This document shows, in pieces, positions 18,231 through 27,891 of a stretch of DNA of 64,000 bases. This DNA comes from Streptomyces sp. NBC_01707. GTDB lineage: Bacteria > Actinomycetota > Actinomycetes > Streptomycetales > Streptomycetaceae. The stretch is from NCBI RefSeq assembly GCF_041438805.1, contig NZ_CP109190.1, forward strand, positions 7,750,001-7,814,000, in the 5' to 3' direction. Under the pieces are notes generated by a model that ran no database searches, was not told where the DNA came from, and saw nothing but the letters and a program-made list of their open reading frames with translations. Numbering within the stretch: position 1 is the stretch's first letter; every line of letters starts with the position of its first letter. Both the position numbers and the translations under genes were made by a program.

Positions 18231-19142
18231 TCAAGGTCCTTCGACGGCCGCGGGCCGGCCGGTCCCGGCCCGGACCGGGCCCATTGTGCCCTGGACACCC
18301 TGCCCTGATTCCGCCGCCCGTACGGACAGCGGGTATACCGGGGGAGTCCCGCCGAATTCCGGACAGACCGCTTGGTGGTCGCACCAACCGCAGAGCTTCG
18401 TCGGCCGGGGCCGCCACTCGCCCGTCTCCGTGGCCAGCCGGATCGCTTCCCACAGGGCCTGCAGCTTGCGCTCCACCCGCTCCAGATCGGCCACGACCGG
18501 GTCGTACGTCATGACGTCGCCGCTGCCCAGATAGACCAGCTGCAGCCGCCGCGGCACCACACCCTTCAGCCGCCAGATCACCAGGGCGTAGAACTTCATC
18601 TGGAACAGGGCGCCCTCCGCGTACTCCGGCCGCGGCGCCTTCCCCGTCTTGTAGTCCACGATCCGGACCTCGCCCGTCGGCGCCACATCGATCCGGTCGA
18701 TCACCCCGCGCAGCCGCAGCCCCGACTCCAGCTCCGTCTCGACGAACAGCTCCCGCTCGGCCGGCTCCAGTCGCGTCGGATCCTCCAGCGAGAACCACCG
18801 CTCCACCAGCCGCTCCGCCTCCGCCAGCCAGCGCGAGAGCCGCTCGCCTTCCGCATCGTCGGCGAACAGATCCGACAGCTCCGGCTTCGACTCCAGCAGC
18901 CGGTCCCACTGGCCGGGGATCAGCGCCGTGGCCCGGCCGGCCGTACGCTCCGCCGCCGGATTGTCGAACAGCCGCTCCAGCACCGCATGGACCAGCGTGC
19001 CCCGGGTAGCTGCCTCGCTGGGCTTCTCCGGCAGCCTGTCGATGACCCGGAACCGGTACAGCAGAGGACACTGCATGAAGTCACTCGCCCGCGACGGCGA
19101 CAGGGACGAAGGGGGCTGCGGCGGCCGGGGCACGGAAGTCAT
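18231..19142 (-). CDS. RecB-family PD-(D/E)XK exonuclease with Fe-S cluster
   Basis: 303 residues. Nuclease residues are His52, Asp149 (GVIDRID), Asp163-Tyr-Lys165 (VRIVDYKTGK), then Gln181 and Tyr185. Four cysteines, Cys25 (FMQCPLLYRF) and Cys251, Cys254 and Cys260 (LCGWCDHQAVC), are arranged as in AddB/Cas4-type nucleases that hold a [4Fe-4S] cluster. This is a stand-alone Cas4/RecB-like nuclease, but no CRISPR genes or repeats are nearby. Role: probably DNA end processing or repair. The ATG was chosen; an in-frame GTG ten codons upstream is an alternative start. Nine nt to the response regulator downstream suggests co-transcription. Confidence 0.88.
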   Translation of the reverse strand: MTSVPRPPQPPSSLSPSRASDFMQCPLLYRFRVIDRLPEKPSEAATRGTLVHAVLERLFDNPAAERTAGRATALIPGQWDRLLESKPELSDLFADDAEGERLSRWLAEAERLVERWFSLEDPTRLEPAERELFVETELESGLRLRGVIDRIDVAPTGEVRIVDYKTGKAPRPEYAEGALFQMKFYALVIWRLKGVVPRRLQLVYLGSGDVMTYDPVVADLERVERKLQALWEAIRLATETGEWRPRPTKLCGWCDHQAVCPEFGGTPPVYPLSVRAAESGQGVQGTMGPVRAGTGRPAAVEGP

Positions 19143-19247
19143 GACGAAGACCCTACGACCCCCCACTGACACTCATCGGCATACCATCGACCACAGACCC
19201 TCGCACACTGCATGATCGTGCCGAACGGCACCGACCGAAGGGACCCC

Positions 19248-20495
19248 GTGGACGAGAGCGGCGACAGCGGCCGGCCGCAGCCCGGCGGAGGGGGAACCGA
19301 CCCTGCCGCGCCCGAGAACGGCAAACCGCGACGCCCCCGAGAGCCGGGCGGCGGCCTCCTGATGGGCCGTCCCTTCGGTGTGCCGGTATACGTCGCACCC
19401 AGCTGGTTCCTCGTCGCGGCGCTCATCACCTGGGTCTTCGGCGGTCAGCTCGAGCGGGTGCTGCCCGAGCTCGGCACGGCCCGCTATCTGGTCTCCCTCT
19501 TCTTCGCGATCGCCTTCTACGCCTCCGTGCTCGTCCACGAACTCGCCCACACCGTGGTCGCACTCCGCTACAAACTCCCTGTGCGCCGCATCCAGCTGCA
19601 GTTCTTCGGCGGTGTCTCCGAGATCGAGAAGGAGTCGGAGACCCCCGGCCGCGAATTCCTCCTCGCCTTCGTCGGCCCGCTCCTCTCGCTGGTCCTCGCC
19701 GGCGTCTTCTACCTCGGCATGAAGTTCGTCGAACCCGGCACCGTCCCCGGGGTCCTGCTGGCCGGGCTGATGATCTCCAACCTCATCGTCGCCGCCTTCA
19801 ACCTGCTGCCCGGGCTGCCGCTGGACGGAGGCCGCATGCTCCGGGCCGTCGTCTGGAAGATCACCGGACGCCCGATGAGCGGCACCGTCGCCGCGGCCTG
19901 GGTCGGCCGCGCCCTCGCCGTCAGCGTCCTCGTCGGACTCCCGCTCCTCACCCAGACCGGGGGGTTCGGGAACAACACCGACGACATCAGCGGCATGGAC
20001 ACCGTCACCGACGCCCTGCTCGCCGCGATCCTCTGCGCCATCATCTGGACAGGGGCCGGCAACAGCCTGCGGATGGCCCGCCTGCGCGAACACCTCCCCG
20101 AGCTGCGCGCCCGCACCCTGACCCGACGCGCCGTGCCCGTCGAGGCCGCCACACCGCTCTCCGAGGCGCTGCGCCGGGCCAACGAGGCGGGCGCCCGCGC
20201 GCTCGTCGTCGTCGACGGGCACGGCGACCCCAAGGCTGTCGTCCGCGAGGCCGCCATCGGCTCGGTCCCCGAACACCGTCGCCCCTGGGTCGCGGTGAGC
20301 ACCCTCGCCCAGGACCTCACCGACGGCATGAAGATCTCCGTCGAGCTGTCCGGCGAGACGCTCCTGGACACCCTCAGGGCCAGCCCGGCCACCGAGTACC
20401 TCGTCCTGGAGGAGACCGGCGAGATCTACGGCGTCCTCTCCACGGCCGACGTCGAACGCGCCTTCGTCGCCGCCATGGCCCGCCCCGCGGCCTGA
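19248..20495 (+). CDS. Site-2-type membrane zinc metalloprotease with CBS region
   Basis: 415 residues from the GTG start, which has GAAGGGA upstream (an ATG 12 codons earlier lacks a ribosome site). Following a Pro/Gly-rich N-terminus and a membrane segment, the zinc-binding HELAH lies at residues 97-101 in YASVLVHELAHTVVAL. The second ligand region NLLPGLPLDGG is at 185-195. A C-terminal region of about 130 residues has the pattern of paired CBS domains (LSEALRRANEAGARALVVVD, ETGEIYGVLSTADVERAF). Members of this S2P group cleave membrane proteins within the bilayer; the partner here is unknown. Divergent from the nuclease gene, and 52 nt ahead of trmI. Confidence 0.9.
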   Translation: MDESGDSGRPQPGGGGTDPAAPENGKPRRPREPGGGLLMGRPFGVPVYVAPSWFLVAALITWVFGGQLERVLPELGTARYLVSLFFAIAFYASVLVHELAHTVVALRYKLPVRRIQLQFFGGVSEIEKESETPGREFLLAFVGPLLSLVLAGVFYLGMKFVEPGTVPGVLLAGLMISNLIVAAFNLLPGLPLDGGRMLRAVVWKITGRPMSGTVAAAWVGRALAVSVLVGLPLLTQTGGFGNNTDDISGMDTVTDALLAAILCAIIWTGAGNSLRMARLREHLPELRARTLTRRAVPVEAATPLSEALRRANEAGARALVVVDGHGDPKAVVREAAIGSVPEHRRPWVAVSTLAQDLTDGMKISVELSGETLLDTLRASPATEYLVLEETGEIYGVLSTADVERAFVAAMARPAA

Positions 20496-20535
20496 GCCGC
20501 TCCGGGCGGGCGGTCGGAGCCCCCGGAAACACCGG

Positions 20536-20548
20536 TACGCTGGTCACA
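20536..20548 (+). promoter_or_regulatory. -10 element giving a probable leaderless trmI transcript
   Basis: TACGCT (20536-20541) lies six bases before the ATG and no Shine-Dalgarno sequence is present, so transcription would start at or next to the start codon. Confidence 0.55.
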
Positions 20549-21453
20549 TGTCTGAACCGACCGGTGCCGCCCGCCGACGTGGGCCCTTCAAGGTCGGGGA
20601 CCAGGTCCAGCTCACCGACCCCAAGGGACGCCACTACACCTTCACGCTCGAAGCCGGAAAGAACTTCCACACCCACAAGGGTTCTTTCCCGCACGACGAG
20701 CTGATCGGTGCGCCCGAGGGCAGTGTGGTCCGAACCACGGGAAACGTCGCCTATCTCGCGCTGCGCCCCCTGCTCCCCGACTACGTCCTGTCCATGCCCC
20801 GCGGCGCCGCCGTGGTCTACCCCAAGGACGCGGGGCAGATCCTGGCGTTCGCCGACATCTTCCCCGGCGCCCGCGTCGTGGAGGCCGGGGTCGGCTCCGG
20901 CTCGCTCTCCACCTTCCTGCTCCGCGCCATCGGCGACCAGGGCATGCTGCACTCGTACGAGCGCCGCGAGGACTTCGCCGAGATCGCCCAGCAGAACGTC
21001 GAGCGCTACTTCGGCGAACCGCACCCCGCGTGGCAGCTCACCGTCGGCGACCTGCAGGACAACCTGTCGGACACCGACGTCGACCGGGTCATCCTCGACA
21101 TGCTCGCCCCCTGGGAGTGCCTGGACGCCGTCGCCAAGGCGCTCGTGCCCGGCGGCATCCTCTGCGCCTACGTCGCGACCACCACCCAGCTCGCCCGGAC
21201 CGTCGAGTCCATCCGTGAGATGGGCTGCTTCGCCGAGCCGCAGCCCTGGGAATCGATGATCCGTAACTGGCACGTCGAGGGCCTGGCCGTCCGCCCGGAC
21301 CACCGCATGATCGGCCACACCGGCTTCCTCGTCACCGCCCGTCGCCTCGCCGACGGTGTGGAGGCCCCGCTGCGCCGCCGCCGGCCCGCCAAGGGCGCCT
21401 ACGGCGAGGACTACGACGGCCCCGGCAGCCAGAGCGGCTCCTCTCGCGGCTGA
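20548..21453 (+). CDS. trmI: tRNA (adenine-58-N1)-methyltransferase
   Basis: 301 residues. An N-terminal beta-rich domain (FKVGDQVQLTDPKGRHYTF) precedes the AdoMet-binding Rossmann domain, with motif I VVEAGVGSGS at 110-119 and later DMLAPWECLDAVAKAL. The domain pair and the HTHKGSFPHDELIG segment are typical of TrmI, which methylates A58 in the T-loop of tRNAs as a tetramer. Older annotations call this family protein-isoaspartate methyltransferase-like. The C-terminal 40 residues are basic and Ser/Gly-rich (RRRRPAKGAYGEDY). The gene appears to be transcribed from a promoter ending only six bases before the ATG. It is followed by an unusually strong terminator. Confidence 0.92.
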   Translation: MSEPTGAARRRGPFKVGDQVQLTDPKGRHYTFTLEAGKNFHTHKGSFPHDELIGAPEGSVVRTTGNVAYLALRPLLPDYVLSMPRGAAVVYPKDAGQILAFADIFPGARVVEAGVGSGSLSTFLLRAIGDQGMLHSYERREDFAEIAQQNVERYFGEPHPAWQLTVGDLQDNLSDTDVDRVILDMLAPWECLDAVAKALVPGGILCAYVATTTQLARTVESIREMGCFAEPQPWESMIRNWHVEGLAVRPDHRMIGHTGFLVTARRLADGVEAPLRRRRPAKGAYGEDYDGPGSQSGSSRG

Positions 21454-21469
21454 CCCCGCGCAACGTACC

Positions 21470-21523
21470 GGCGCCGCCGCCGAGTTCCCGGACCGACCCG
21501 GGAACTCGGCGGCGGCGCCTTTT
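21470..21523 (+). terminator. Strong intrinsic terminator after trmI
   Basis: A perfect 22-bp stem (21470-21491 with 21498-21519) and a 6-nt loop are followed by TTTTCG, 17 nt beyond the trmI stop. It is the longest perfect stem seen in this window. Confidence 0.92.
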
Positions 21524-21710
21524 CGTTGCCCGCGCGATGGCTGCCTGAACGGGACCGCCCGCCGGGAATCGGGATCCGTACCCACCCCACCGTTCCACTG
21601 CCCTGTGAGGTATGGCACGATGCTGGCCACCCCCACCTACGGCGTTCGCCCCACCGGTCCCGTCGTCACTGGGCATCGCCGAACCACAGGAACCACAGGA
21701 GACATCCCGC

Positions 21711-22298
21711 GTGCAGACCTCCGACCTCCCGGACCTCGCGCACACCGACACGACGCCGATGCACTGGCTCGCCACCGCGACCGCCATGGCCGCCGTCATC
21801 GCCGGGGCAGGCATGCTCCAGCCCGACGACGCGACCGCCTCGGCCTCCGCCTCGACCTCGCACCGCACGACCGCGCAGCATGGCACCGCAACCGTCGCGG
21901 CCCCCGATCCGGCCCGTGTGACCTTCCCGCTGCAGTGCGGGACGGCGGACAGCACCGTTGCCGATCGGGCCCCGGGCGACCTCGACGGCGACGGCCGCCC
22001 GGAGACCGTCGCGGTGGTCCACTGCGCGGCCGGATCCGGTACACCGCCGAGCGGTGTCTACGTCCTCACGCAGGGAAGCGGGGCCGCACCTCGGATCGTT
22101 GCGACCCTGGTGGACCCCGCGCAGAAGATGAGCGTCGGCGACCTCACCGTGCGTGACGGGATCATCTCCGCCACGCTCCTCGGCTACTCCTCGGTCGACG
22201 TCCCGCGCTGCTGCCCCGACCAGCAGGAAAAGGTGACCTGGCAGTGGCGGAACGGCGCTTTCGTCCGTGCCGCGCAGAGCAAGACGGGCAGCGCCTGA
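21711..22298 (+). CDS. Hypothetical exported/membrane-anchored protein
   Basis: 195 residues from the GTG preceded by AGGAGA; the frame is open 33 codons further upstream without a ribosome site. After an acidic start (LPDLAHTDTTPM) comes one hydrophobic stretch (HWLATATAMAAVIAGAGML), which is either an anchor or an uncleaved signal. A low-complexity Ala/Ser/Thr linker follows. The mature part contains CGTADSTVADRAPGDLDGDGRPE-like sequence (DLDGDGRPETVAVV), a calcium-binding/FG-GAP-like repeat, plus several cysteines (CGTA, VHCAA, RCCPDQ) suggesting disulfides outside the cell. No specific family is recognised. Convergent with the ferredoxin gene. Confidence 0.75.
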   Translation: MQTSDLPDLAHTDTTPMHWLATATAMAAVIAGAGMLQPDDATASASASTSHRTTAQHGTATVAAPDPARVTFPLQCGTADSTVADRAPGDLDGDGRPETVAVVHCAAGSGTPPSGVYVLTQGSGAAPRIVATLVDPAQKMSVGDLTVRDGIISATLLGYSSVDVPRCCPDQQEKVTWQWRNGAFVRAAQSKTGSA

Positions 22299-22337
22299 CC
22301 GGTCACTGCGTGCAGCAGGCCGGCCGGGGCGGCCGGA

Positions 22338-22649
22338 TCAGGCAGCTTCGGGACCGTAGACCTCGACCCTGTCCGAAACGCGCCGTACATGAATGCAGTC
22401 GCCGGGGCACTCCTTGGCCGAATCGACCACGTCCTGCAGCAGCGGCAGCGGAACGGGCGTCGTCGCCCCCTTGTCCTGCAGCAGCTCGTCCTCGCCGCTC
22501 TTCACATAGGCCAGACCATCGATGTCCAGCTCGAACACCTCCGGTGCGTACTGCACGCAGATGCCGTCCCCGGTGCAGAGGTCCTGGTCGATCCAGACCT
22601 CCAGATCCTGCGAGTCGCTGCCGGTCGGGGCGTCCTGCTGCACGGTCAT
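22338..22649 (-). CDS. Ferredoxin (3Fe-4S / 4Fe-4S single-cluster type)
   Basis: 103 residues. The cluster-binding cysteines are Cys25 and Cys31 (DLCTGDGICVQYAPEVF) and Cys81 (ECPGDC), with an Asp/Gly in the position of the fourth ligand. This is the pattern of Streptomyces [3Fe-4S] ferredoxins that feed electrons to P450s and similar enzymes. A further Cys85 is present. The chosen ATG has AGGAGA upstream. The C-terminal region HVRRVSDRVEVYGPEAA is charged. It is divergent from arc and shares a 240-nt promoter region with it. No P450 or ferredoxin reductase is nearby, so its partner is unknown. Confidence 0.88.
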   Translation of the reverse strand: MTVQQDAPTGSDSQDLEVWIDQDLCTGDGICVQYAPEVFELDIDGLAYVKSGEDELLQDKGATTPVPLPLLQDVVDSAKECPGDCIHVRRVSDRVEVYGPEAA

Positions 22650-22846
22650 TTCTCCTGCCGTTTCCTGCGTATCCGAACCAAAAATGGCCAGCCCTGACGG
22701 GTGTTGAACGGTTCGACGATACAACCGGCCGCTTTCCGATGTTGAAGGGTGGGTATTCCCCTGGCGTGAGGGAGAGCGCAAGGGTGAAGATCGGACACGT
22801 CCCGGAGTCTTTGTGATCTAGGGGTTTCAATCAGCACCCACCCAGG

Positions 22847-22852
22847 TAGGGT
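22847..22852 (+). promoter_or_regulatory. Probable -10 element of arc
   Basis: TAGGGT within GGTAGGGTC, 38 nt upstream of the arc start, with TTTCAA 16 nt further upstream as a weak -35. The same 9-mer occurs upstream of pup and inside the gene before prcB. Confidence 0.4.
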
Positions 22853-22890
22853 CAGGAAGCGTCCAGCTCCCCTTGGAGGAGGTGAGGACC

Positions 22891-24657
22891 GTGGCAGCCC
22901 ACGACGACGACATCAACCGCGGCATCCGGCCCGGGCGGGGGTCTGAAGACCCAGCCGGCCAGGTCGCCTATCTCGAGCAGGAAATCGCCGTCCTGCGACG
23001 TAAGCTCGCCGACTCTCCGCGCCATACGAGGATTCTCGAAGAGCGGATCGTCGAGTTGCAGACCAACCTCGCAGGCGTCTCAGCACAGAACGAGCGGCTC
23101 GCAAACACCCTGCGCGAGGCCCGTGACCAGATCGTCGCCCTCAAGGAGGAGGTCGACCGGCTCGCACAGCCACCGGCCGGCTTCGGAGTCTTCCTGCAGG
23201 GCAACGAGGACGGTACCTGCGACATCTTCACCGGGGGCCGCAAGCTCCGGGTGAACGTCAGCCCCAGCGTCGAGCTCGACGACCTCCGGCGTGGCCAGGA
23301 AGTCATGCTCAACGAAGCGCTCAACGTGGTCGAGGCCATGGAATTCGAGCGGGCAGGGGACATCGTCACCCTCAAGGAGATCCTCGAGGACGGCGAGCGG
23401 GCCCTGGTTCTCGGGCACACCGACGAGGAACGGGTGGTACGGCTCGCCGAACCGCTTCTCGACATCAACATCCGGCCCGGCGACGCGCTGCTGCTCGAAC
23501 CCAGGTCCGGCTACGTCTACGAAGTGGTGCCGAAGAGCGAGGTCGAGGAGCTCGTCCTCGAAGAGGTTCCGGACATCGACTACGACAAGATCGGCGGCCT
23601 GGGCGACCAGATCGAGCTGATCCGGGACGCGGTCGAGCTCCCCTACCTCCACCCCGACCTCTTCAAGGAGCACGAGCTGCGGCCGCCGAAGGGCATCCTG
23701 CTCTACGGCCCGCCCGGCTGCGGCAAGACGCTCATTGCCAAGGCCGTCGCCAACTCCCTGGCCAAGAAGGTCGCCGAGGTGACCGGGCAGCCCGCAGGCA
23801 AGAGCTACTTCCTCAACATCAAGGGCCCTGAGCTCCTCAACAAGTACGTCGGTGAGACCGAGCGGCACATCCGCCTCGTCTTCCAGCGGGCCCGTGAGAA
23901 GGCGAGCGAGGGTACCCCCGTCATCGTCTTCTTCGACGAGATGGAGTCGCTCTTCCGCACCCGCGGATCGGGCGTCAGCTCGGACGTGGAGAACACCATC
24001 GTTCCGCAGCTGCTCGCCGAGATCGACGGTGTGGAGGGGTTGGAGAACGTCATCGTGATCGGCGCCTCCAACCGTGAGGACATGATCGACCCGGCCATCC
24101 TGCGGCCCGGCCGCCTCGATGTGAAGATCAAGATCGAGCGTCCGGACGCGGAGGCCGCGAAGGACATCTTCGCGAAGTACCTCACGGCTTCCCTGCCCCT
24201 GCACGCGGACGACCTCGCCGAGCACACCGGCTCCAAGGAAGCCGCGGCGCACGCCATGATCCAGTCCGTCGTCGAGCGGATGTACACCGAGTCCGAGGAG
24301 AACCGCTTCCTCGAGGTCACGTACGCCAACGGCGACAAGGAAGTCCTGTACTTCAAGGACTTCAACTCCGGCGCGATGATCCAGAACATCGTCGACCGGG
24401 CCAAGAAGATGGCCATCAAGGCCTTCCTCGACCAGGGCCAGAAGGGCCTTCGCGTCTCCCACCTCCTCCAGGCATGCGTGGACGAGTTCAAGGAGAACGA
24501 GGACCTTCCCAACACCACCAACCCCGACGACTGGGCCAGGATCTCCGGCAAGAAGGGCGAGCGGATCGTCTTCATCCGTACGCTCGTCACCGGAAAACAG
24601 GGCGCAGACACGGGTCGCTCCATCGACACGGTGGCAAACACCGGGCAGTACCTGTAG
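22891..24657 (+). CDS. arc: Proteasome-associated AAA ATPase ARC (Mpa)
   Basis: 588 residues from a GTG with a strong GGAGGAGGTGAGG ribosome site. Domain order: an N-terminal coiled coil (about residues 25-75, which binds Pup), two OB folds that form a ring, then the AAA module with Walker A GPPGCGKT (273-280) and Walker [10 protein letters not shown] (Asp349/Glu350). The C-terminus is GQYL, the motif whose penultimate Tyr docks into the 20S proteasome and opens the gate. It unfolds pupylated proteins and threads them into PrcAB. A perfect palindromic terminator follows. All features of a functional unfoldase are present. Confidence 0.97.
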   Translation: MAAHDDDINRGIRPGRGSEDPAGQVAYLEQEIAVLRRKLADSPRHTRILEERIVELQTNLAGVSAQNERLANTLREARDQIVALKEEVDRLAQPPAGFGVFLQGNEDGTCDIFTGGRKLRVNVSPSVELDDLRRGQEVMLNEALNVVEAMEFERAGDIVTLKEILEDGERALVLGHTDEERVVRLAEPLLDINIRPGDALLLEPRSGYVYEVVPKSEVEELVLEEVPDIDYDKIGGLGDQIELIRDAVELPYLHPDLFKEHELRPPKGILLYGPPGCGKTLIAKAVANSLAKKVAEVTGQPAGKSYFLNIKGPELLNKYVGETERHIRLVFQRAREKASEGTPVIVFFDEMESLFRTRGSGVSSDVENTIVPQLLAEIDGVEGLENVIVIGASNREDMIDPAILRPGRLDVKIKIERPDAEAAKDIFAKYLTASLPLHADDLAEHTGSKEAAAHAMIQSVVERMYTESEENRFLEVTYANGDKEVLYFKDFNSGAMIQNIVDRAKKMAIKAFLDQGQKGLRVSHLLQACVDEFKENEDLPNTTNPDDWARISGKKGERIVFIRTLVTGKQGADTGRSIDTVANTGQYL

Positions 24658-24664
24658 AACGCAG

Positions 24665-24706
24665 ACCGGCTGCGGATGCCCGGCCGGGCATCCGCAGCCG
24701 GTTGCT
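24665..24706 (+). terminator. Terminator after arc
   Basis: A perfect 38-bp palindrome (24665-24702) followed by TGCTTT begins seven nt after the arc stop. Confidence 0.82.
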
Positions 24707-24893
24707 TTCCGGACAGCTCCCACGACACCGGAGCAATGACGTAATTGATCTCCCCACCAGCGCAGAGGCGCTCTAGGCTCTTCCGTACCGCCCGGTCGCG
24801 CAGTGCGGGGACGGGCACCGCACACGCACCGGACAAGCAGCGGTACTTGAGCGCCGATCCCGGAAGGGAACGCCGCCGGGCAAGGAGGGCCGC

Positions 24894-26405
24894 ATGACCG
24901 TACGGCGAGTAATGGGCATCGAGACGGAGTACGGCATCTCCGTGCCCGGCCACCCCAACGCCAATGCCATGCTCACCTCGTCCCAGATCGTCAACGCCTA
25001 CGCGGCGGCGATGCACCGGGCGCGACGCGCCCGCTGGGACTTCGAGGAGGAGAACCCGCTGCGAGACGCGCGAGGCTTCGACCTCGCCCGCGAGACCGCC
25101 GACTCCAGTCAGCTGACCGACGAGGACATCGGCCTCGCCAACGTCATCCTCACCAACGGGGCACGGCTCTACGTCGACCACGCGCACCCCGAGTACAGCT
25201 CGCCGGAGGTCACCAACCCGCGGGACGCGGTCCTGTGGGACAAGGCCGGCGAACGCATCATGGCGGAGGCCGCCGAACGCGCGGCCCAGCTGCCCGGCGC
25301 CCAGCCGATCCACCTCTACAAGAACAACACCGACAACAAGGGCGCCTCGTACGGCACGCACGAGAACTACCTGATGAAGCGGGAGACCCCGTTCTCGGAC
25401 ATCGTGCGCCACCTGACCCCGTTCTTCGTCTCCCGCCAGGTCGTCACCGGGGCCGGCCGCGTCGGTATCGGCCAGGACGGCCACGAGCACGGCTTCCAGA
25501 TCAGCCAGCGGGCGGACTACTTCGAGGTCGAGGTCGGCCTGGAGACCACGCTCAAGCGCCCCATCATCAACACCCGCGACGAGCCGCACTCCGACGCCGA
25601 GAAGTACCGCCGCCTGCATGTGATCATCGGCGACGCGAACCTGTCGGAGATCTCCACGTATCTCAAGCTCGGCACCACGGCGCTCGTCCTGTCCATGATC
25701 GAGGACGGCTTCATCAATGTCGACCTCGCCGTCGACCAGCCGGTGCGCACCCTGCACCACGTCTCCCACGACCCCTCGCTGCAGCATCTCATCACGCTGC
25801 GTAGCGGTCGGACGCTCACCGCGGTGCAGCTCCAGATGGAGTACTTCGAGCTCGGCCGCAAGTACGTCGAGGAGCGGTACGGGGCGGACGCCGACGAGCA
25901 GACCAAGGACGTCCTGATCCGCTGGGAGGACACGCTCAACCGGCTGGAGAACGATCCGATGAGCCTCTCCGGGGAGCTCGACTGGATCGCCAAGCGGGAG
26001 CTCATGGAGGGCTACCGCCGGCGCGACAGTCTGGACTGGGACGCGCCCCGGCTGCACCTGGTGGACCTCCAGTACGCCGACGTGAGGGCCGAGAAGGGCC
26101 TCTACAACCGTCTGGTGGCCCGCGGCAAGATGAAGCGCCTGCTGGACGAGAACGAGGTCGAACAGGCCCGTGCGAAGCCTCCGGAGGACACCAGGGCGTA
26201 CTTCCGTGGCCGCTGCCTGGAACAGTACGCGGACGACGTCGCCGCTGCCTCCTGGGACTCGGTGATCTTCGATCTGCCGGGCCATGACTCCTTGCAGCGG
26301 GTGCCCACCCTGGAACCCCTCCGTGGGACCCGTAACCACGTCAAGGAGCTCCTGGACCGCTGTCGTACGGCGGAAGAGCTGGTCCGGGTGCTGTCCGGCG
26401 GCTGA
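24894..26405 (+). CDS. dop: Deamidase/depupylase of Pup
   Basis: 503 residues, glutamine-synthetase-like fold of the Dop/PafA family. The metal and ATP site is [13 protein letters not shown] near the N-terminus. The Dop-specific long loop (about residues 38-75, [18 protein letters not shown]) is present and separates Dop from PafA. Conserved family segments include [28 protein letters not shown] and [13 protein letters not shown]. Dop converts the C-terminal Gln of Pup to Glu and removes Pup from substrates. An AAGGAGGG ribosome site lies upstream. It has its own upstream region after the arc terminator and lies 120 nt before pup. Confidence 0.96.
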   Translation: MTVRRVMGIETEYGISVPGHPNANAMLTSSQIVNAYAAAMHRARRARWDFEEENPLRDARGFDLARETADSSQLTDEDIGLANVILTNGARLYVDHAHPEYSSPEVTNPRDAVLWDKAGERIMAEAAERAAQLPGAQPIHLYKNNTDNKGASYGTHENYLMKRETPFSDIVRHLTPFFVSRQVVTGAGRVGIGQDGHEHGFQISQRADYFEVEVGLETTLKRPIINTRDEPHSDAEKYRRLHVIIGDANLSEISTYLKLGTTALVLSMIEDGFINVDLAVDQPVRTLHHVSHDPSLQHLITLRSGRTLTAVQLQMEYFELGRKYVEERYGADADEQTKDVLIRWEDTLNRLENDPMSLSGELDWIAKRELMEGYRRRDSLDWDAPRLHLVDLQYADVRAEKGLYNRLVARGKMKRLLDENEVEQARAKPPEDTRAYFRGRCLEQYADDVAAASWDSVIFDLPGHDSLQRVPTLEPLRGTRNHVKELLDRCRTAEELVRVLSGG

Positions 26406-26525
26406 AATGGCCGCGATCAGGGAATCATCGAGATGGCCCCCGTGCGTTGAGACAAGTACCGGGCCAATGTCGGACCCCGTAGGTAGGGTCTGATCAAGTG
26501 CTTCGAACCGAGCGGGGTGAGCTAC

Positions 26526-26744
26526 ATGGCGACCAAGGACACCGGCGGCGGACAGCAGAAGGCGACACGCTCCACCGAGGAGGTCGAGGAGCAGGCGCAG
26601 GAAGCGCAGGCTTCGGAGGACCTCAAGGAGCGGCAGGAGAAGCTGAGCGACGATGTCGACTCGGTTCTGGACGAGATCGACGACGTCTTGGAGGAGAACG
26701 CCGAGGACTTCGTCCGTTCCTTCGTTCAGAAGGGTGGACAGTAG
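26526..26744 (+). CDS. pup: Prokaryotic ubiquitin-like protein Pup
   Basis: 72 residues, highly acidic, with a helical C-terminal half (SDDVDSVLDEIDDVLEENAEDF) and the end VQKGGQ. The final residue is Gln, so Dop must deamidate it before PafA can ligate it to lysines. Pup tags proteins for ARC-PrcAB. The ATG was chosen over a GTG three codons upstream because GGGGTGAG lies at the right distance. A TAGGGT element (26484-26489) 36 nt upstream is a plausible -10. It is followed by the endonuclease VII remnant. Confidence 0.96.
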   Translation: MATKDTGGGQQKATRSTEEVEEQAQEAQASEDLKERQEKLSDDVDSVLDEIDDVLEENAEDFVRSFVQKGGQ

Positions 26745-26772
26745 TCCACTCATGTGAACAAGGGGGAGTGGT

Positions 26773-27036
26773 GTGGTGCGCGCGGTGCGGGCGAAGGAGG
26801 CCCGTGCCGCGCGGCCGCAACCGGCACTTCGGACTTCGCAAGCTTCCCCTGCAGACCATGTGGATCACCGCCACGAGACGGGTAGGGTCCGTGGCGTACC
26901 GTGCTTCAACTGCAATTCGGCCATCGGCACGTTGGGAGATGATCCTGACACCTTCCGCAGGGCCATCGCTTACCTGGAGGGAAACGCGTGGAAGCCAACA
27001 CTCGTAGCACCGGGCGTCTACCAGCTGCCTTCCTGA
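26773..27036 (+). pseudogene. Endonuclease VII-like remnant between pup and prcB (apparent frameshift)
   Basis: This frame encodes a C-terminal endonuclease VII signature: DHVDHRHETGRVRG then [29 protein letters not shown], i.e. the catalytic His/Asp region and the second zinc CxxC. The first zinc pair is missing from this frame. It appears in another frame immediately upstream (WCARCGRRRPVPRGRNRHFG, 26774-26833, frame +1 relative to this one). Downstream of that segment the two frames cannot be joined without a shift. An 87-codon product from a GTG at 26773 is possible but would lack the first metal pair and start with Ala/Arg-rich, out-of-frame-looking sequence. Its end overlaps prcB. Decay, a deletion or a sequencing error are all possible. 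Confidence 0.6.
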
Positions 27037-27833
27037 CGCCGGGATCCTCTTCGTTCATGGACTTCCTGTCCGACCAGTCGCCCGAGATGCTCCCGGGCAA
27101 CCGGCACCTGCCGCCCCTGCAGGGGGCCATCGAGGCGCCGCACGGGACGACCATCGTCGCCGCGACGTTCCCGGGCGGCGTGGTGCTCGCCGGTGACCGG
27201 CGGGCGACCATGGGCAACATGATCGCGCAGCGCGACATCGAGAAGGTCTTCCCGGCCGACGAGTACTCGGCGGTGGGCATCGCCGGCACGGCCGGTCTCG
27301 CGGTGGAGATGGTCAAACTCTTCCAGCTGGAGCTGGAGCACTTCGAGAAGGTCGAGGGAGCCCAGCTCTCCCTGGAGGGCAAGGCGAACCGGCTCTCCAC
27401 GATGATCCGCAGCAATCTGGCCATGGCCATGCAGGGCCTCGCCGTGGTCCCGCTCTTCGCCGGCTTCGACGTCGACCGGGAGAAGGGCCGGATCTTCTCG
27501 TACGACGTCACCGGCGGGCGGTCCGAGGAGCTCGGCTATGCGGCCACCGGCTCCGGTTCGATCTTCGCCCGCGGCTCGATGAAGAAGCTCTACCGCGAGG
27601 ACCTGACGGAGCAGCAGACGCTCACCCTGGTCGTACAGGCTCTGTACGACGCCGCGGACGACGACTCGGCGACCGGTGGTCCGGATGTGGCCCGGCGGAT
27701 CTATCCGATCGTCACCGTCATCACCGACGAGGGCTTCAGGAAGCTCACCGAGGCGGAATCCTCCGAGATCGCCCGGGCGATCCTGGAGCGCCGGATGGAA
27801 CAGCCCGACGGCCCGCGTGCCGCGCTGCTCTGA
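26988..27833 (+). CDS. prcB: 20S proteasome beta subunit
   Basis: 281 residues. A ~53-residue propeptide ends in GAIEAPHG and the mature chain starts at the nucleophile Thr54 ([21 protein letters not shown]). Lys and Asp of the active site are expected in GDRRAT and following strands. The GTG start (VEANTRSTG) lies inside the 3' part of the endonuclease remnant (49-nt overlap) with GGAGGGAAA upstream. It forms the two inner rings of the 20S core. Prc genes in the order B-A, 58 nt apart, form an operon. Confidence 0.96.
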   Translation: MEANTRSTGRLPAAFLTPGSSSFMDFLSDQSPEMLPGNRHLPPLQGAIEAPHGTTIVAATFPGGVVLAGDRRATMGNMIAQRDIEKVFPADEYSAVGIAGTAGLAVEMVKLFQLELEHFEKVEGAQLSLEGKANRLSTMIRSNLAMAMQGLAVVPLFAGFDVDREKGRIFSYDVTGGRSEELGYAATGSGSIFARGSMKKLYREDLTEQQTLTLVVQALYDAADDDSATGGPDVARRIYPIVTVITDEGFRKLTEAESSEIARAILERRMEQPDGPRAALL

Positions 27834-27891
27834 TCCCGGTTCCAGGGCCTCTTCGATGGACTCGTCACTGACAGAAAGGGACGGATAGCCG

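Noticed and set aside
18231..19142. Cas4-type CRISPR association of the RecB-like nuclease
   Set aside because: No repeats, cas genes or spacer-like arrays in the window; stand-alone members of this family are common.
27865..27880. Third copy of the GACAGAAA operator half-site near prcA
   Set aside because: Only a single half (TGACAGAAAGG) without the opposite arm; probably chance.
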